DNA of 64,000 nt, taken from Streptococcus canis (GTDB lineage: Bacteria; Bacillota; Bacilli; Lactobacillales; Streptococcaceae). The DNA lies in the NCBI RefSeq assembly GCF_900636575.1, contig NZ_LR134293.1:1117501-1181500 (forward strand), written 5' to 3'. Under the pieces are notes generated by a model that worked only from the letters and a program-made list of their open reading frames with translations, was not told the origin of the DNA and made no database searches. Made by a program: the position numbers and the translations under genes. Numbering within the stretch: the stretch's first letter is position 1; the number at the start of each line of letters is the position of its first letter. This document shows, one piece after another, positions 38,555 to 46,780 of the stretch.

Positions 38555-38682
38555 ATGAGTTACCACCTTTGATTTGATATGCTATCTATTTTAGAGAAGA
38601 TTTCTTTAAAGTCAATAGAATAATTAGAAAGTCGGTAAACTTAACCAAATCTGATTCAAAAAACCTCCAAAAATGAAATTAG

Positions 38683-38696
38683 AAAAAAAAAAAAAA
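38683..38696. repeat. Run of 14 A between the divergent regulator and surface-protein genes
   Basis: An uninterrupted A14 tract lies 104 bp upstream of the surface-protein start and 129 bp upstream of the regulator start. Such tracts gain and lose bases by slippage. In M28 S. pyogenes a homopolymer of T at the equivalent place changes transcription of both R28 and Spy1337. Confidence 0.75.
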
Positions 38697-38749
38697 CAGA
38701 TTAGATTCAATAAAAAAAGATAGATATTCTAATATTTGTTGTTTAAGCC

Positions 38750-38755
38750 TATACT
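38750..38755 (+). promoter_or_regulatory. -10 element of the Rib-repeat protein gene
   Basis: TATACT lies 45 bp upstream of the ATG. No good -35 stands 17 bp before it (TTCTAA at 38727), which would fit a promoter that needs an activator. Confidence 0.4.
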
Positions 38756-38799
38756 TTACTATGTATAGAATTATACAGAATAAAGCAAGGGAGAATGCT

Positions 38800-41019
38800 A
38801 TGTTTAGAAGGTCAAAAAATAATAATTATGATACTTCACAGACGAAACAACGGTTTTCAATTAAGAAGTTTAAATTTGGTGCAGCTTCTGTACTAATTGG
38901 CATTAGTTTTTTAGGAGGTTTTACTCAAGGCCAATTTAATATTTCTACAGATACTGTATTTGCGGCTGAGATGATTCCAGGAAGTGCTGCTACATTAAAT
39001 ACAAGTATCACTAAAAACATGCAGAACGGAAACGCCTACATAGATTTATATGATGTAAAATTAGGTAAAATAGATCCATTACAACTAATTGTTTTAAAAC
39101 AGGGCTTTACAGCAACGTATGTTATTAAACAAGGTACTCAATACTATGGGGATGTTTCTCAGTTGCAGAGTACAGGAGGAGCTAGGGTTACCTATAATAT
39201 ATTTAGTGAAAATGGACAACCACACGTTAAGGATGATGGACAGACTGATATAGTAAGTGTTAGTTTGACGGTATATGATACTACTATTCTAAGAGAAAAA
39301 CTAGACGATTTAAAAAAGAAAGCTGAGGATCCCAAGTGGTCGGAAAATTCTAGAAACGAAGTTTTAGAAGGAGTTCATACTATTACTGAAGACCTCGATA
39401 ATAATCCACAGACCGAGACAGCTATCAATGATAAGATAACATCAGTTGATGAATTAGATAAAAAATTGGTTACACCTACTATTACAGATGCAGAGAAGAA
39501 TGATCCAACAGGCAAGGATCAAACCGTTAATGTGGGTGAACAACCAGATCCATCGCAATCTCTAACAGATGTTCCAGCTGGAAGTACAGTAGCTTACAAA
39601 GATCCAGTTGATACTAAGACACCAGGAGAAAAAGACGCTGTTGTTGTTGTGACTTATCCAGATAAGTCAACAGATGAAGTTCCTGTAAAAGTTACAGTGG
39701 TTGACCCACGTACAGATGCAGAGAAGAATGATCCAACAGGCAAGGATCAAACCGTTAATGTGGGTGAACAACCAGATCCATCGCAATCTCTAACAGATGT
39801 TCCAGCTGGAAGTACAGTAGCTTACAAAGATCCAGTTGATACTAAGACACCAGGAGAAAAAGACGCTGTTGTTGTTGTGACTTATCCAGATAAGTCAACA
39901 GATGAAGTTCCTGTAAAAGTTACAGTGGTTGACCCACGTACAGATGCAGAGAAGAATGATCCAACAGGCAAGGATCAAACCGTTAATGTGGGTGAACAAC
40001 CAGATCCATCGCAATCTCTAACAGATGTTCCAGCTGGAAGTACAGTAGCTTACAAAGATCCAGTTGATACTAAGACACCAGGAGAAAAAGACGCTGTTGT
40101 TGTTGTGACTTATCCAGATAAGTCAACAGATGAAGTTCCTGTAAAAGTTACAGTGGTTGACCCACGTACAGATGCAGAGAAGAATGATCCAACAGGCAAG
40201 GATCAAACCGTTAATGTGGGTGAACAACCAGATCCATCGCAATCTCTAACAGATGTTCCAGCTGGAAGTACAGTAGCTTACAAAGATCCAGTTGATACTA
40301 AGACACCAGGAGAAAAAGACGCTGTTGTTGTTGTGACTTATCCAGATAAGTCAACAGATGAAGTTCCTGTAAAAGTTACAGTGGTTGACCCACGTACAGA
40401 TGCAGAGAAGAATGATCCAACAGGCAAGGATCAAACCGTTAATGTGGGTGAACAACCAGATCCATCACAATCTCTAACAGATGTTCCAGCTGGAAGTACA
40501 GTAGCTTACAAAGATCCAGTTGATACTAAGACACCAGGAGAAAAAGACGCTGTTGTTGTTGTGACTTATCCAGATAAGTCAACAGATGAAGTTCCTGTAA
40601 AAGTTACAGTGGTTGACCCACGTACAGATGCAGAGAAGAATGATCCAACAGGCAAGGATCAAACCGTTAATGTGGGTGAACAACCAGATCCATCACAATC
40701 TCTAACAGATGTTCCAGCTGGAAGTACAGTAGCTTACAAAGATCCAGTTGATACTAAGACACCAGGAGAAAAAGACGCTGTTGTTGTTGTGACTTATCCA
40801 GATAAGTCAACAGATGAAGTTCCTGTAAAAGTTACAGTGGTTGACCCACGTACAGATGCAGAGAAGAATGATCCAACAGGTAAGGATCAGCAAGTCAATG
40901 GTAAAGGAAATAAACTACCAGCAACAGGTGAGAATGTAGCTCCGTTCTTTAATGTTGCAGCCTTGACAATTTTAGCATCAGTTGGTTTATTATCTGTTTC
41001 TAAGAAAAAAGAGGATTAA
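38800..41019 (+). CDS. Alpha-like (R28/Rib family) LPXTG surface protein
   Basis: A 739-residue cell-wall-anchored protein. The signal peptide carries the YSIRK-like motif FSIKKFKFGAASVLIG. Residues about 56-229 match the N-terminal domain of alpha-like proteins (IPGSAATLNTSITKN, AYIDLYDVKLGKIDPL). Residues 230-685 are six near-identical 76-residue Rib domains (GKDQTVNVGEQPDPSQSL, PDKSTDEVPVKVTVVD) plus a partial copy. The sortase motif LPATGE is at 706-711, followed by a hydrophobic stretch and KKKED. Relatives act in adhesion to epithelium and as protective antigens. The start at 38800 has AGGGAG upstream; an ATG at 38761 has no such site. It is divergent from the AraC regulator. Confidence 0.95.
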   Translation: MFRRSKNNNYDTSQTKQRFSIKKFKFGAASVLIGISFLGGFTQGQFNISTDTVFAAEMIPGSAATLNTSITKNMQNGNAYIDLYDVKLGKIDPLQLIVLKQGFTATYVIKQGTQYYGDVSQLQSTGGARVTYNIFSENGQPHVKDDGQTDIVSVSLTVYDTTILREKLDDLKKKAEDPKWSENSRNEVLEGVHTITEDLDNNPQTETAINDKITSVDELDKKLVTPTITDAEKNDPTGKDQTVNVGEQPDPSQSLTDVPAGSTVAYKDPVDTKTPGEKDAVVVVTYPDKSTDEVPVKVTVVDPRTDAEKNDPTGKDQTVNVGEQPDPSQSLTDVPAGSTVAYKDPVDTKTPGEKDAVVVVTYPDKSTDEVPVKVTVVDPRTDAEKNDPTGKDQTVNVGEQPDPSQSLTDVPAGSTVAYKDPVDTKTPGEKDAVVVVTYPDKSTDEVPVKVTVVDPRTDAEKNDPTGKDQTVNVGEQPDPSQSLTDVPAGSTVAYKDPVDTKTPGEKDAVVVVTYPDKSTDEVPVKVTVVDPRTDAEKNDPTGKDQTVNVGEQPDPSQSLTDVPAGSTVAYKDPVDTKTPGEKDAVVVVTYPDKSTDEVPVKVTVVDPRTDAEKNDPTGKDQTVNVGEQPDPSQSLTDVPAGSTVAYKDPVDTKTPGEKDAVVVVTYPDKSTDEVPVKVTVVDPRTDAEKNDPTGKDQQVNGKGNKLPATGENVAPFFNVAALTILASVGLLSVSKKKED
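39487..40854 (+). repeat. Six tandem 228-bp repeats coding for Rib domains
   Basis: Units start at 39487, 39715, 39943, 40171, 40399 and 40627, and a partial unit follows at 40855. They are identical in what I checked except for TCGCAA (copies 1-4) versus TCACAA (copies 5-6), which implies recent expansion by recombination. Confidence 0.95.
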
Positions 41020-41068
41020 TCTTTTGACCTAAAATGTCACTAAACTTTTCGCCATTTATTGGTGTGAA

Positions 41069-41117
41069 CACTTTAATAAAGTTATGCATCTCTCTCCAAC
41101 TTTAATAAAGTGTTTAG
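41069..41117. repeat. Near-perfect 17-bp inverted repeat
   Basis: AACACTTTAATAAAGTT and AACTTTAATAAAGTGTT face each other across about 14 nt. Each arm is itself nearly palindromic. It lies between the surface-protein stop and its terminator. Confidence 0.55.
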
Positions 41118-41145
41118 TTATTTTAAGATTGATTCTTAAACCAAA

Positions 41146-41186
41146 CAAAAAGCAACCGTTTTGATGACGTTGCTTTTTGTTTTTAT
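41146..41186 (+). terminator. Terminator after the surface-protein gene
   Basis: CAAAAAGCAAC (41146-41156) pairs with GTTGCTTTTTG (41169-41179), then TTTTTA follows. Confidence 0.8.
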
Positions 41187-41224
41187 TATGTGGCTTTAAG
41201 CCCGTCTCGCTCCGATAGGTGCGA

Positions 41225-41942
41225 GACAAATAAACCACCCGCTATGCGGGTGCGCATCAGATGTTATACAAAAAAATCTCCAAACGCGATACAATAAGGG
41301 TGTTCAAGCCAACTGTAAAGCGAAAGGAGACAATAATATGGCACAAAAGGCACATAGTTTATCACACACAAAGTGGATGTGTAAATATCACATTGTGTTT
41401 ACACCTAAGTATAGACGAAAAGTTATTTATAATCAATATAGAAACAGTTTAGGCGAGATATTTCGCCGATGATGCAGTTACAAAGGAGTGGAAATTATAG
41501 AAGGACATCTGATGCCAGACCATGTTCATATGTTAGTGAGCATTCCACCACGAATAAGTGTATCAAGTTTCATGGGGTATTTAAAAGGTAAAAGTGCTTT
41601 AATGATGTTTGATAAACACGCCAACTTAAAATACAAATTTGGGAATCGACATTTTTGGGCAGAGGGCTATTACGTGAGTACAGTTGGTCTCAATGAAGCC
41701 ACCATAAAGAAATATATTCAAGAGCAGGAAAAACATGATATAGCACTTGATAAGTTGAGTGTGAAAGAATATGAGGATCCCTTTAGGGATAGTGGCAAGT
41801 AGTACAACTGCCTCTTTAAGAGGCTAGTGACGAGTCAAGAGCAGCGAGGCTTGAACAAAGTGAAAGCCAGCATCTTTAGGCGCTGGCTGGTGATGTGGGC
41901 TTATAGCCCCGGTTCAAACCACCCGTCTAACGGGTGGTCATG
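41225..41942 (+). mobile_element. IS200-type element (IS200/IS605 family)
   Basis: A single small transposase gene lies between two subterminal hairpins, CACCCGC-TAT-GCGGGTG (41236-41252) at the left end and CCACCCGT-CTA-ACGGGTGG (41919-41937) at the right end. There are no inverted terminal repeats and no target duplication, as expected for this family, so the exact ends are estimates. No tnpB is present. The right end is about 60 bp from tRNA-Thr. Confidence 0.8.
41338..41802 (+). pseudogene. IS200-type TnpA (Y1 HUH transposase), interrupted by one stop
   Basis: The frame from ATG 41338 gives 154 codons starting MAQKAHSLSHTKWMCKYHIV and ending DPFRDSGK, normal for IS200. One TGA at 41470-41472 interrupts it after GEIFRR; related proteins continue there with Leu or a similar residue. 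The HUH motif DHVHML and the catalytic Tyr region GYYVSTVGLNEATIKKYI are intact downstream. The transposase should be inactive unless the stop is read through. Confidence 0.85.
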
Positions 41943-42002
41943 ATTATCAAGAACAAAAAGAAAAGAAACCCTATAACAATAAGGTTTCACTCATATATTT
42001 TC

Positions 42003-42073
42003 TGCCACCACCGAGAATCGAACTCGGAACGAAGCATTACCATTGCTTTATTATACCATTTAACTATAGCGGC
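42003..42073 (-). tRNA. tRNA-Thr (anticodon GGT)
   Basis: On the minus strand the acceptor GCCGCTA pairs with TGGTGGC, with two G-T pairs. The anticodon stem AAGCA/TGCTT holds the loop ATGGTAA, giving anticodon GGT. The T arm includes GTTCGATTC. It marks the right edge of the AT-rich accessory island. Confidence 0.88.
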
Positions 42074-42169
42074 TACCTTTCTATAATACTATAACTTATG
42101 AGTTGATGCAAGTCTTTCTTTAAAAAAAATAGATTTTAAAAGCCACTTTTTAGGCGGCTTTGTATCTCA

Positions 42170-43537
42170 TCAGCCATCAACCCGCAAATCATGTGGCATG
42201 CGATTAAATTCTCGTTTGAGGAAAGTTAGAGCAGTAATAAAAGCGATGACATCTGAAATAGGACCAGCAAACATCACACCTTCAACCCCCAAGAAATGCG
42301 GTAAGATAAACAAGAGGGGTAAGAGAAAAATAATTTGTTTGGTAAGGGAGAGGAAGGCTCCGATGCTGGCTTTACCAATGGCTTGGAAAAAGGTGGTTGA
42401 GGCGATCTGTACACCATTAAGCATTACAAAGAAAAGGAAGACACGGACGTATTTTATACCAAATTGGAAGTAGAGGGCGGAGCCGTGACCAAATAAGGTT
42501 AAAAAGGGTTTTGGAAAGAGTTCAAAAGCCAAGAAAGCCACCAGAGAAATGATAATAGCTGTTTTTAGCATAAGAGCAGTGGTTGCCTTGACACGGTCTA
42601 ACTGACGTGCCCCGTAGTTAAACCCGACGATTGGCTGAGCCCCTTGAACAAGTCCGATAATAACCGCAATAAAAAGCGAATTGATTTTCATAACAATCCC
42701 TGCTACAGCAATGGCAATATCACTACCATAGATGGATTCAGCCCCGTATTTGCGTAGCATATTATTGGTGACAATCTGAATCAGCATGGTGGATGATTGA
42801 AAAATGAAAGAAGACGAGCCAACGCTAACGATGCTTTTAATCACATCACTATCCAATCGGAAGTCACTACTTTTAAGGTGAATGGACTTGAATCGCCTAA
42901 AGTAAAATCCTAAGAAAAGGGCAGAGATGATTTGGCTGATAAGGGTAGCAAAGGCAGCTCCCTTAATTCCCCATTGAAAGCCAAAAATAAAAATAGGGTC
43001 TAAGATTGTATTTAAAATAGCACCAACAACAATGGCCATCATGGAATAAGTCGGGCTACCATCTGCTCTAACCAAGGGGTTGAGGCTCATGGTGAACATT
43101 AAAAATGGAATCCCAAAAGCTGTAATACCTGTGTAATCCATGGCATATACTAGAGTGGCGTCTGTTGCCCCAAATAAAATGAGCAGTGGTTTTAAACAAA
43201 GGAGAATCCCGGCTCCGATGATTACTCCTAGAGCCAAAGACAAGAAAATGGCGTTGCCAATAACCTGTCCTGCCCTTTCTTTTTGGCCCCGACCAAGAGA
43301 TAAATTAAAATTAGAAGCTCCTCCGAGACCCAAGGTCAAACCAAAGGCTAAACAGATGATGGTTAGTGGAAAGGCAACGCTGGTTGCGGCATTTCCCAAG
43401 TATCCAACTCCGTGTCCAATGAAAATTTGATCCACAATATTATAGAGGGAATTGACGAGATTGGCGATGATGGCAGGCATAGCCATAGCGGCTAACAATT
43501 TTGGAATAGGGGCTGTTTGTAATTTATTGGTCTGCAT
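42170..43537 (-). CDS. MATE-family multidrug efflux protein
   Basis: A 455-residue protein with twelve hydrophobic helices in two homologous halves. NSLYNIVDQIFIGHGVG near residue 25 and GLVQGAQPIVGFNYGARQ near 270 are the typical MatE blocks. It exports cationic compounds using a sodium or proton gradient. The start at 43537 has AAAGGA 4-9 nt upstream. Its start overlaps the end of the MarR gene by 14 nt, so the regulator and pump form one operon. Substrate is unknown. Confidence 0.9.
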   Translation of the reverse strand: MQTNKLQTAPIPKLLAAMAMPAIIANLVNSLYNIVDQIFIGHGVGYLGNAATSVAFPLTIICLAFGLTLGLGGASNFNLSLGRGQKERAGQVIGNAIFLSLALGVIIGAGILLCLKPLLILFGATDATLVYAMDYTGITAFGIPFLMFTMSLNPLVRADGSPTYSMMAIVVGAILNTILDPIFIFGFQWGIKGAAFATLISQIISALFLGFYFRRFKSIHLKSSDFRLDSDVIKSIVSVGSSSFIFQSSTMLIQIVTNNMLRKYGAESIYGSDIAIAVAGIVMKINSLFIAVIIGLVQGAQPIVGFNYGARQLDRVKATTALMLKTAIIISLVAFLAFELFPKPFLTLFGHGSALYFQFGIKYVRVFLFFVMLNGVQIASTTFFQAIGKASIGAFLSLTKQIIFLLPLLFILPHFLGVEGVMFAGPISDVIAFITALTFLKREFNRMPHDLRVDG

Positions 43538-43985
43538 GATGTCCTTTCTTTGAGTGTAGTGTATTGGGATTGCTGTCAATTAGGGCTAATAGGAGCTGTT
43601 TTAAAGTCGCTTGCTCCTCTTTAGAAAGTGCCTGGGTAAAGTGGTCTTCAATGAGTTTGCTTTTTTGCAAATAATCCTCTGCTTTCAAGCTAGCGCTCTC
43701 ACTTAATCTAATGATATTACAACGTTTATCTTGGGGATGATGGTGCCTTTCAATCATCCCCTTTTTTTCTAAATTTTGGAGTAAACCAGTGACTGTTGGA
43801 TTGGACATTTTGAAGAAGGTTTCTAAATCAATTTGTCTGGTCAGTTGGTCTTGGTGAGCACTTAGGTATTTAAGTAGTTTAAATTGGCTGGGGGTCAAGT
43901 TATAATCACTCAATAATTGACTGGCAGTTCGATCAAAGGCTAAACTGGCTATTTTAATTAAAATACCGATAGGGTTATCTGTCAT
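43524..43985 (-). CDS. MarR-family regulator
   Basis: A 153-residue winged helix-turn-helix dimer protein. The recognition region is QIDLETFFKMSNPTVTGLLQNLEKKGMIERH and the wing is HPQDKRCNIIRLSE. It probably represses its own operon with the MATE pump. A partial palindrome TTCCTATGGAA (44012-44022) just downstream of the -10 is a candidate operator. Confidence 0.9.
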   Translation of the reverse strand: MTDNPIGILIKIASLAFDRTASQLLSDYNLTPSQFKLLKYLSAHQDQLTRQIDLETFFKMSNPTVTGLLQNLEKKGMIERHHHPQDKRCNIIRLSESASLKAEDYLQKSKLIEDHFTQALSKEEQATLKQLLLALIDSNPNTLHSKKGHHADQ

Positions 43986-44010
43986 GCCATTATCCTTTCT
44001 AAAAACATCG

Positions 44011-44055
44011 TTTCCTATGGAATAACATTATAACATAGCTTCCTATCTTTTTCTA
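44011..44055 (-). promoter_or_regulatory. Promoter and candidate operator of the marR-MATE operon
   Basis: On the minus strand, TAGAAA (44055-44050), 17 bp and TATAAT (44032-44027). The dyad TTCC-N3-GGAA at 44012-44022 covers the expected transcription start. Confidence 0.5.
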
Positions 44056-44164
44056 GACTTATTCAGTAGAAAATGTGCTTCAATGAAAAAATAAGCCAGT
44101 AAATCTAAAAAAGTCTTAATCAAGAATTCATTTGTTAACAAAATAGCACAAGAAGCTTGCCTTG

Positions 44165-44173
44165 TGGTATAAT
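44165..44173 (+). promoter_or_regulatory. Extended -10 promoter of the DUF1912 gene
   Basis: TGGTATAAT is an extended -10 element 33 bp before the ATG. No clear -35 is present. Confidence 0.5.
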
Positions 44174-44206
44174 GGTAAGGATAATTTCAGAAAGAGGAAG
44201 CTCAAC

Positions 44207-44461
44207 ATGTCTTATGAAGAAGAATTTTTAAGGGATTTTGAAGCTTGGGTCAAAACCCAGATTCAGGTCAATCAACTAGCCATGTCAACCAGTCAGCAAG
44301 TAGCTCAAGAAGATGGTGATGAAAGAGCTAAAGAGGCTTTTATTCGTTATGAAAGCAAGTTAGATGCTTATGAGTTTTTACTGGGAAAGTTTGACAATTA
44401 CAAAAATGGCAAAGCCTTTCATGATATTCCAGATGATTTATTTGGAGCCAGACATTATTAA
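44207..44461 (+). CDS. DUF1912 family protein
   Basis: An 84-residue acidic cytosolic protein starting MSYEEEFLRDFEAWVKTQ and ending FHDIPDDLFGARHY. It matches the streptococcal DUF1912 family, which has no known function. The ATG at 44207 is preceded by AGAGGAAG and is preferred over an in-frame start at 44162. It lies 21 nt before the next gene. Confidence 0.85.
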   Translation: MSYEEEFLRDFEAWVKTQIQVNQLAMSTSQQVAQEDGDERAKEAFIRYESKLDAYEFLLGKFDNYKNGKAFHDIPDDLFGARHY

Positions 44462-44482
44462 GGAATAAGGAGATGAGAAAAA

Positions 44483-44878
44483 GTGGCAAAACAAAAAAAT
44501 CGTAAAAAAGTATTGAAATTAGAAATGAAACGTAAAGGATTGTTGAAAAAGGCGAGCCAGGTCTTTCATAAAGCTGTGGCAAGTGTCGAAACAGTTGTGG
44601 ACAAAAGTATATCTGCTGGTAAAGACCTTGTGGAAAAAGGCAGCCAAGCACTGGAAACGGTTACTGCAAGTCAAGCAACCCTCTCTCTTGATGAGTTTTC
44701 AGCCTTAGCAGTCGTAGAAGGTATCCGTTCAGATCTTGTTGAAACCCTGTATGCCGAAGGCATTCATTCAGCACAAGCTTTTAAGGAGTGGACAGAAAAA
44801 GACCTCCTTGCTCTTAAAGGGATTGGTCCAGCAACGGTTAAGAAATTGGTCGAAAATGGGGCAAACTTGAAAAAATAG
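44483..44878 (+). CDS. Small protein with C-terminal helix-hairpin-helix
   Basis: A 131-residue protein. Residues 1-30 are very basic (KNRKKVLKLEMKRKGLLKK), and residues 30-70 form a helical stretch. Residues about 78-131 contain a helix-hairpin-helix (LKGIGPATVKKLVENGANL), a fold that binds DNA backbone without base specificity. It starts with GTG at 44483; an ATG at 44473 is out of frame and gives only ten codons. Function is unknown, but nucleic-acid binding is likely. Confidence 0.75.
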   Translation: MAKQKNRKKVLKLEMKRKGLLKKASQVFHKAVASVETVVDKSISAGKDLVEKGSQALETVTASQATLSLDEFSALAVVEGIRSDLVETLYAEGIHSAQAFKEWTEKDLLALKGIGPATVKKLVENGANLKK

Positions 44879-44889
44879 CCATCTTCTCG

Positions 44890-44918
44890 TTGCTTAATGG
44901 CTATAAATTTGTTAGAAT
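44890..44918 (+). promoter_or_regulatory. Promoter of the T-box leader
   Basis: TTGCTT (44890-44895), 17 bp and TAGAAT (44913-44918), with TG at 44910-44911 forming an extended -10. Confidence 0.5.
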
Positions 44919-44924
44919 ATTAGC

Positions 44925-45130
44925 AATCAGAGGTGCATTGAGTTTGTCTGTTACAGAGAGCGGTGGGGTTGAGAAATCCGCACAGATGTCAAGGCTGGTA
45001 GCTGAGGTTTCCAAGTTAAAGAGATAAAGTGGCAGATTCTTTTTGTAATCTGAAACAGTGGTGGTACCGCGGAAATCGTAACACGAAATTCGTCCCTGTC
45101 TAGTGTAACTAGGCAGGGATTTTGATGTTT
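44925..45130 (+). ncRNA. T-box riboswitch leader
   Basis: The T-box core GTGGTACCGCGG lies at 45061-45072. Stem I includes the AGAGAG motif near 44955 and a GCGG...CCGC apical helix. A terminator follows: a 12-bp stem with one G-T pair (45093-45104 with 45108-45119), then TTTTGATGTTTT. The N of TGGNACC is T, which pairs with discriminator A. valS lies 1.65 kb downstream in the same direction. Valine codons GTC (in GATGTCAAG) and GTA (in GGTAGC) occur in the right part of stem I, but I could not fix the specifier by hand. Confidence 0.85.
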
Positions 45131-45231
45131 TGGGAAAATTATTATCGAATTTTTGTCAAAACTAATGTATGGAATAGGAAAAGTCCACTAGAAATTTTTG
45201 TTGAGATAGGCAGTTTTAAAAGGAGGAAATC

Positions 45232-45615
45232 ATGTTACATCATGTTGAGGTTTATGTATCTAACCTAGCAAAGTCACGTGAATTTTATGAACCACTTTTG
45301 ATTAAACTAGGCTATTATCCCTATCAAGAATGGGAGAATGGATTCTCTTTCAAAAAGTCAGAACACTACATCGTTTTTGTCCAAACACCAGCTGAGTTCC
45401 TTGAAGTAGGCTACCATCGTTGCCGAATAGGCCTCAATCACCTAGCTTTTTATGGTGGCAGTCGTAAACAAATTGACCAACTGAGAAAAGACTTGATTAC
45501 TAGAAGTGTCAATCTCCTCTACGAGGACCGCTATCCCTACGCAGGAGGAGAGAATCACTATGCTCTCTATTTTGAAGACCCGGATGGAATCAAAATAGAG
45601 GTGGTGGGGAATTGA
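45232..45615 (+). CDS. VOC/glyoxalase-family protein
   Basis: A 127-residue protein of the vicinal-oxygen-chelate fold: MLHHVEVYVSNLAKSREFYEPL at the start and ALYFEDPDGIKIEVV at the end. Metal-binding candidates are His4, a His in RIGLNHLAFYGG, and the Glu near the C-terminus. Reaction is unknown; relatives include glyoxalases and antibiotic resistance proteins. It is the first gene after the T-box and starts a tight cluster running to valS. Confidence 0.82.
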   Translation: MLHHVEVYVSNLAKSREFYEPLLIKLGYYPYQEWENGFSFKKSEHYIVFVQTPAEFLEVGYHRCRIGLNHLAFYGGSRKQIDQLRKDLITRSVNLLYEDRYPYAGGENHYALYFEDPDGIKIEVVGN

Positions 45616-45634
45616 AAGAAGGTGATGGGGTATC

Positions 45635-46219
45635 GTGAAGATGTTAGAAGAATATAATGGAAAAGCTTTGCCTGATGTGGCAACAGAACGGCTGCTCTTA
45701 CGTCAACGAAAATTGGAGGATGCCAAGGCCATATTTGCCTTTGCCAAACTGGCTGAGGTTAGTTATCCTGCTGGTTTTCCACCCGTCAAAAGCTTAGCAG
45801 ATGAAATTGCCTATCTTCAAGACATTTACCCAGCTAATCTTGAAAAAGAGGGACTGCCTTCTGGTTATGCCATTACCTTAAAAGGTAATGATAAGGTTAT
45901 TGGTTCTGTGGATTTTAACCATCGAAGGGCGGACGATGGTTTTGAAATGGGCTACCTGCTCCATCCTGATTATTGGGGACAGGGCATTGTTCCAGAAGCG
46001 GCTGCCGCCCTGATTGAGATTGGCTTTACCTTGCTTGATTTGCATAAAATTGAGCTGGGTTGCTATGATGACAACAAGCAAAGTCAGGCAGTGGCTCGCA
46101 AACTAGGCTTTACCTTAGAAGCCAACGTCCGTGACCGCAAGGACGTTCAAGGTCGCCGCTGTGGCGACATGCGTTTTGGCTTACTAAAAAGTGAGTGGGA
46201 GGTATGGAAAAGGAAATGA
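45635..46219 (+). CDS. GNAT N-acetyltransferase, RimJ/RimL type
   Basis: A 194-residue acetyltransferase. TERLLLRQRKLEDAKAIF is the N-terminal block. GYLLHPDYWGQGIVPEAAAALIEIGF is the acetyl-CoA-binding motif A, and NKQSQAVARKLGFT is the C-terminal block. It transfers acetyl from acetyl-CoA to an amine, with the target unknown. Either GTG 45635 or ATG 45641 could be the start. Its stop overlaps the next ATG (ATGA). Confidence 0.88.
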   Translation: MKMLEEYNGKALPDVATERLLLRQRKLEDAKAIFAFAKLAEVSYPAGFPPVKSLADEIAYLQDIYPANLEKEGLPSGYAITLKGNDKVIGSVDFNHRRADDGFEMGYLLHPDYWGQGIVPEAAAALIEIGFTLLDLHKIELGCYDDNKQSQAVARKLGFTLEANVRDRKDVQGRRCGDMRFGLLKSEWEVWKRK

Positions 46220-46779
46220 ACCTTATTATCATTGGTGCTCAAGCGTCGGGCAAGATGACCATTGGGCAGGAAATTGCCAAGCAGACAGGTATGACCTTGT
46301 TTCATAATCATGATTCTATTGATTTTGTGTTGCGCTTTATGCCATGGTCTCAAGAGAGCACAGCCTTGATTGAGCGTCTTCGGTTTAACTTTTTTGAGAC
46401 TTTTGCCAAGATTGGCCAAGAAATGATTTTCACCATCGTGATTGATTTCAATGATCCAAATGATGTGGCATTTCTTGAAAAGAGTCAAGCGGTTTTTCAG
46501 TCTTATGACCAAGAGGTTCTCTTTGTTGAATTGGAAACAGATGTCAATGAACGCCTCAAGCGCAATCGCACAGAAAATCGCCTCAAATACAAACCTCTTA
46601 AGCGCAACATTGAGTGGTCAGAACAAGATATTCGGTCAACCATGGATTACGCTTTGTTCAATCCTTCAGAACCACCTCACATGCTCACTCATTACCATAA
46701 AATTAATAATAGTCACCTCACAGCTGCAGAAACAGCGCAGCTCATTATTCAAAAAATGACTCATATCAAGGAGAATTAA
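46216..46779 (+). CDS. P-loop NTPase, shikimate/adenylate kinase-like
   Basis: A 187-residue protein with the Walker A loop GAQASGKMT at residues 7-15, and [15 protein letters not shown] as the likely LID region. It resembles small-molecule kinases of the AAA_18 type with no assigned substrate. The start at 46216 is chosen because its ATG overlaps the stop of the GNAT gene (ATGA) and the next residues are the first beta strand MNLIIIGAQ. Starts at 46195 or 46204 would add a few residues. valS begins 2 nt after it. Confidence 0.8.
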   Translation: MNLIIIGAQASGKMTIGQEIAKQTGMTLFHNHDSIDFVLRFMPWSQESTALIERLRFNFFETFAKIGQEMIFTIVIDFNDPNDVAFLEKSQAVFQSYDQEVLFVELETDVNERLKRNRTENRLKYKPLKRNIEWSEQDIRSTMDYALFNPSEPPHMLTHYHKINNSHLTAAETAQLIIQKMTHIKEN

Positions 46780-46780
46780 A

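Noticed and set aside
41225..41942. Possible TnpB or omega-RNA system with the IS200-type element.
   Set aside because: Only tnpA is present. No RuvC-type frame occurs on either strand near the element.
32400..42100. An integrated prophage or ICE in the accessory island.
   Set aside because: No integrase, terminase, relaxase or attachment duplication was found.
44473..44505. ATG at 44473 as the start of the helix-hairpin-helix protein.
   Set aside because: It is out of frame and stops after ten codons. GTG at 44483 is in frame with the conserved protein.
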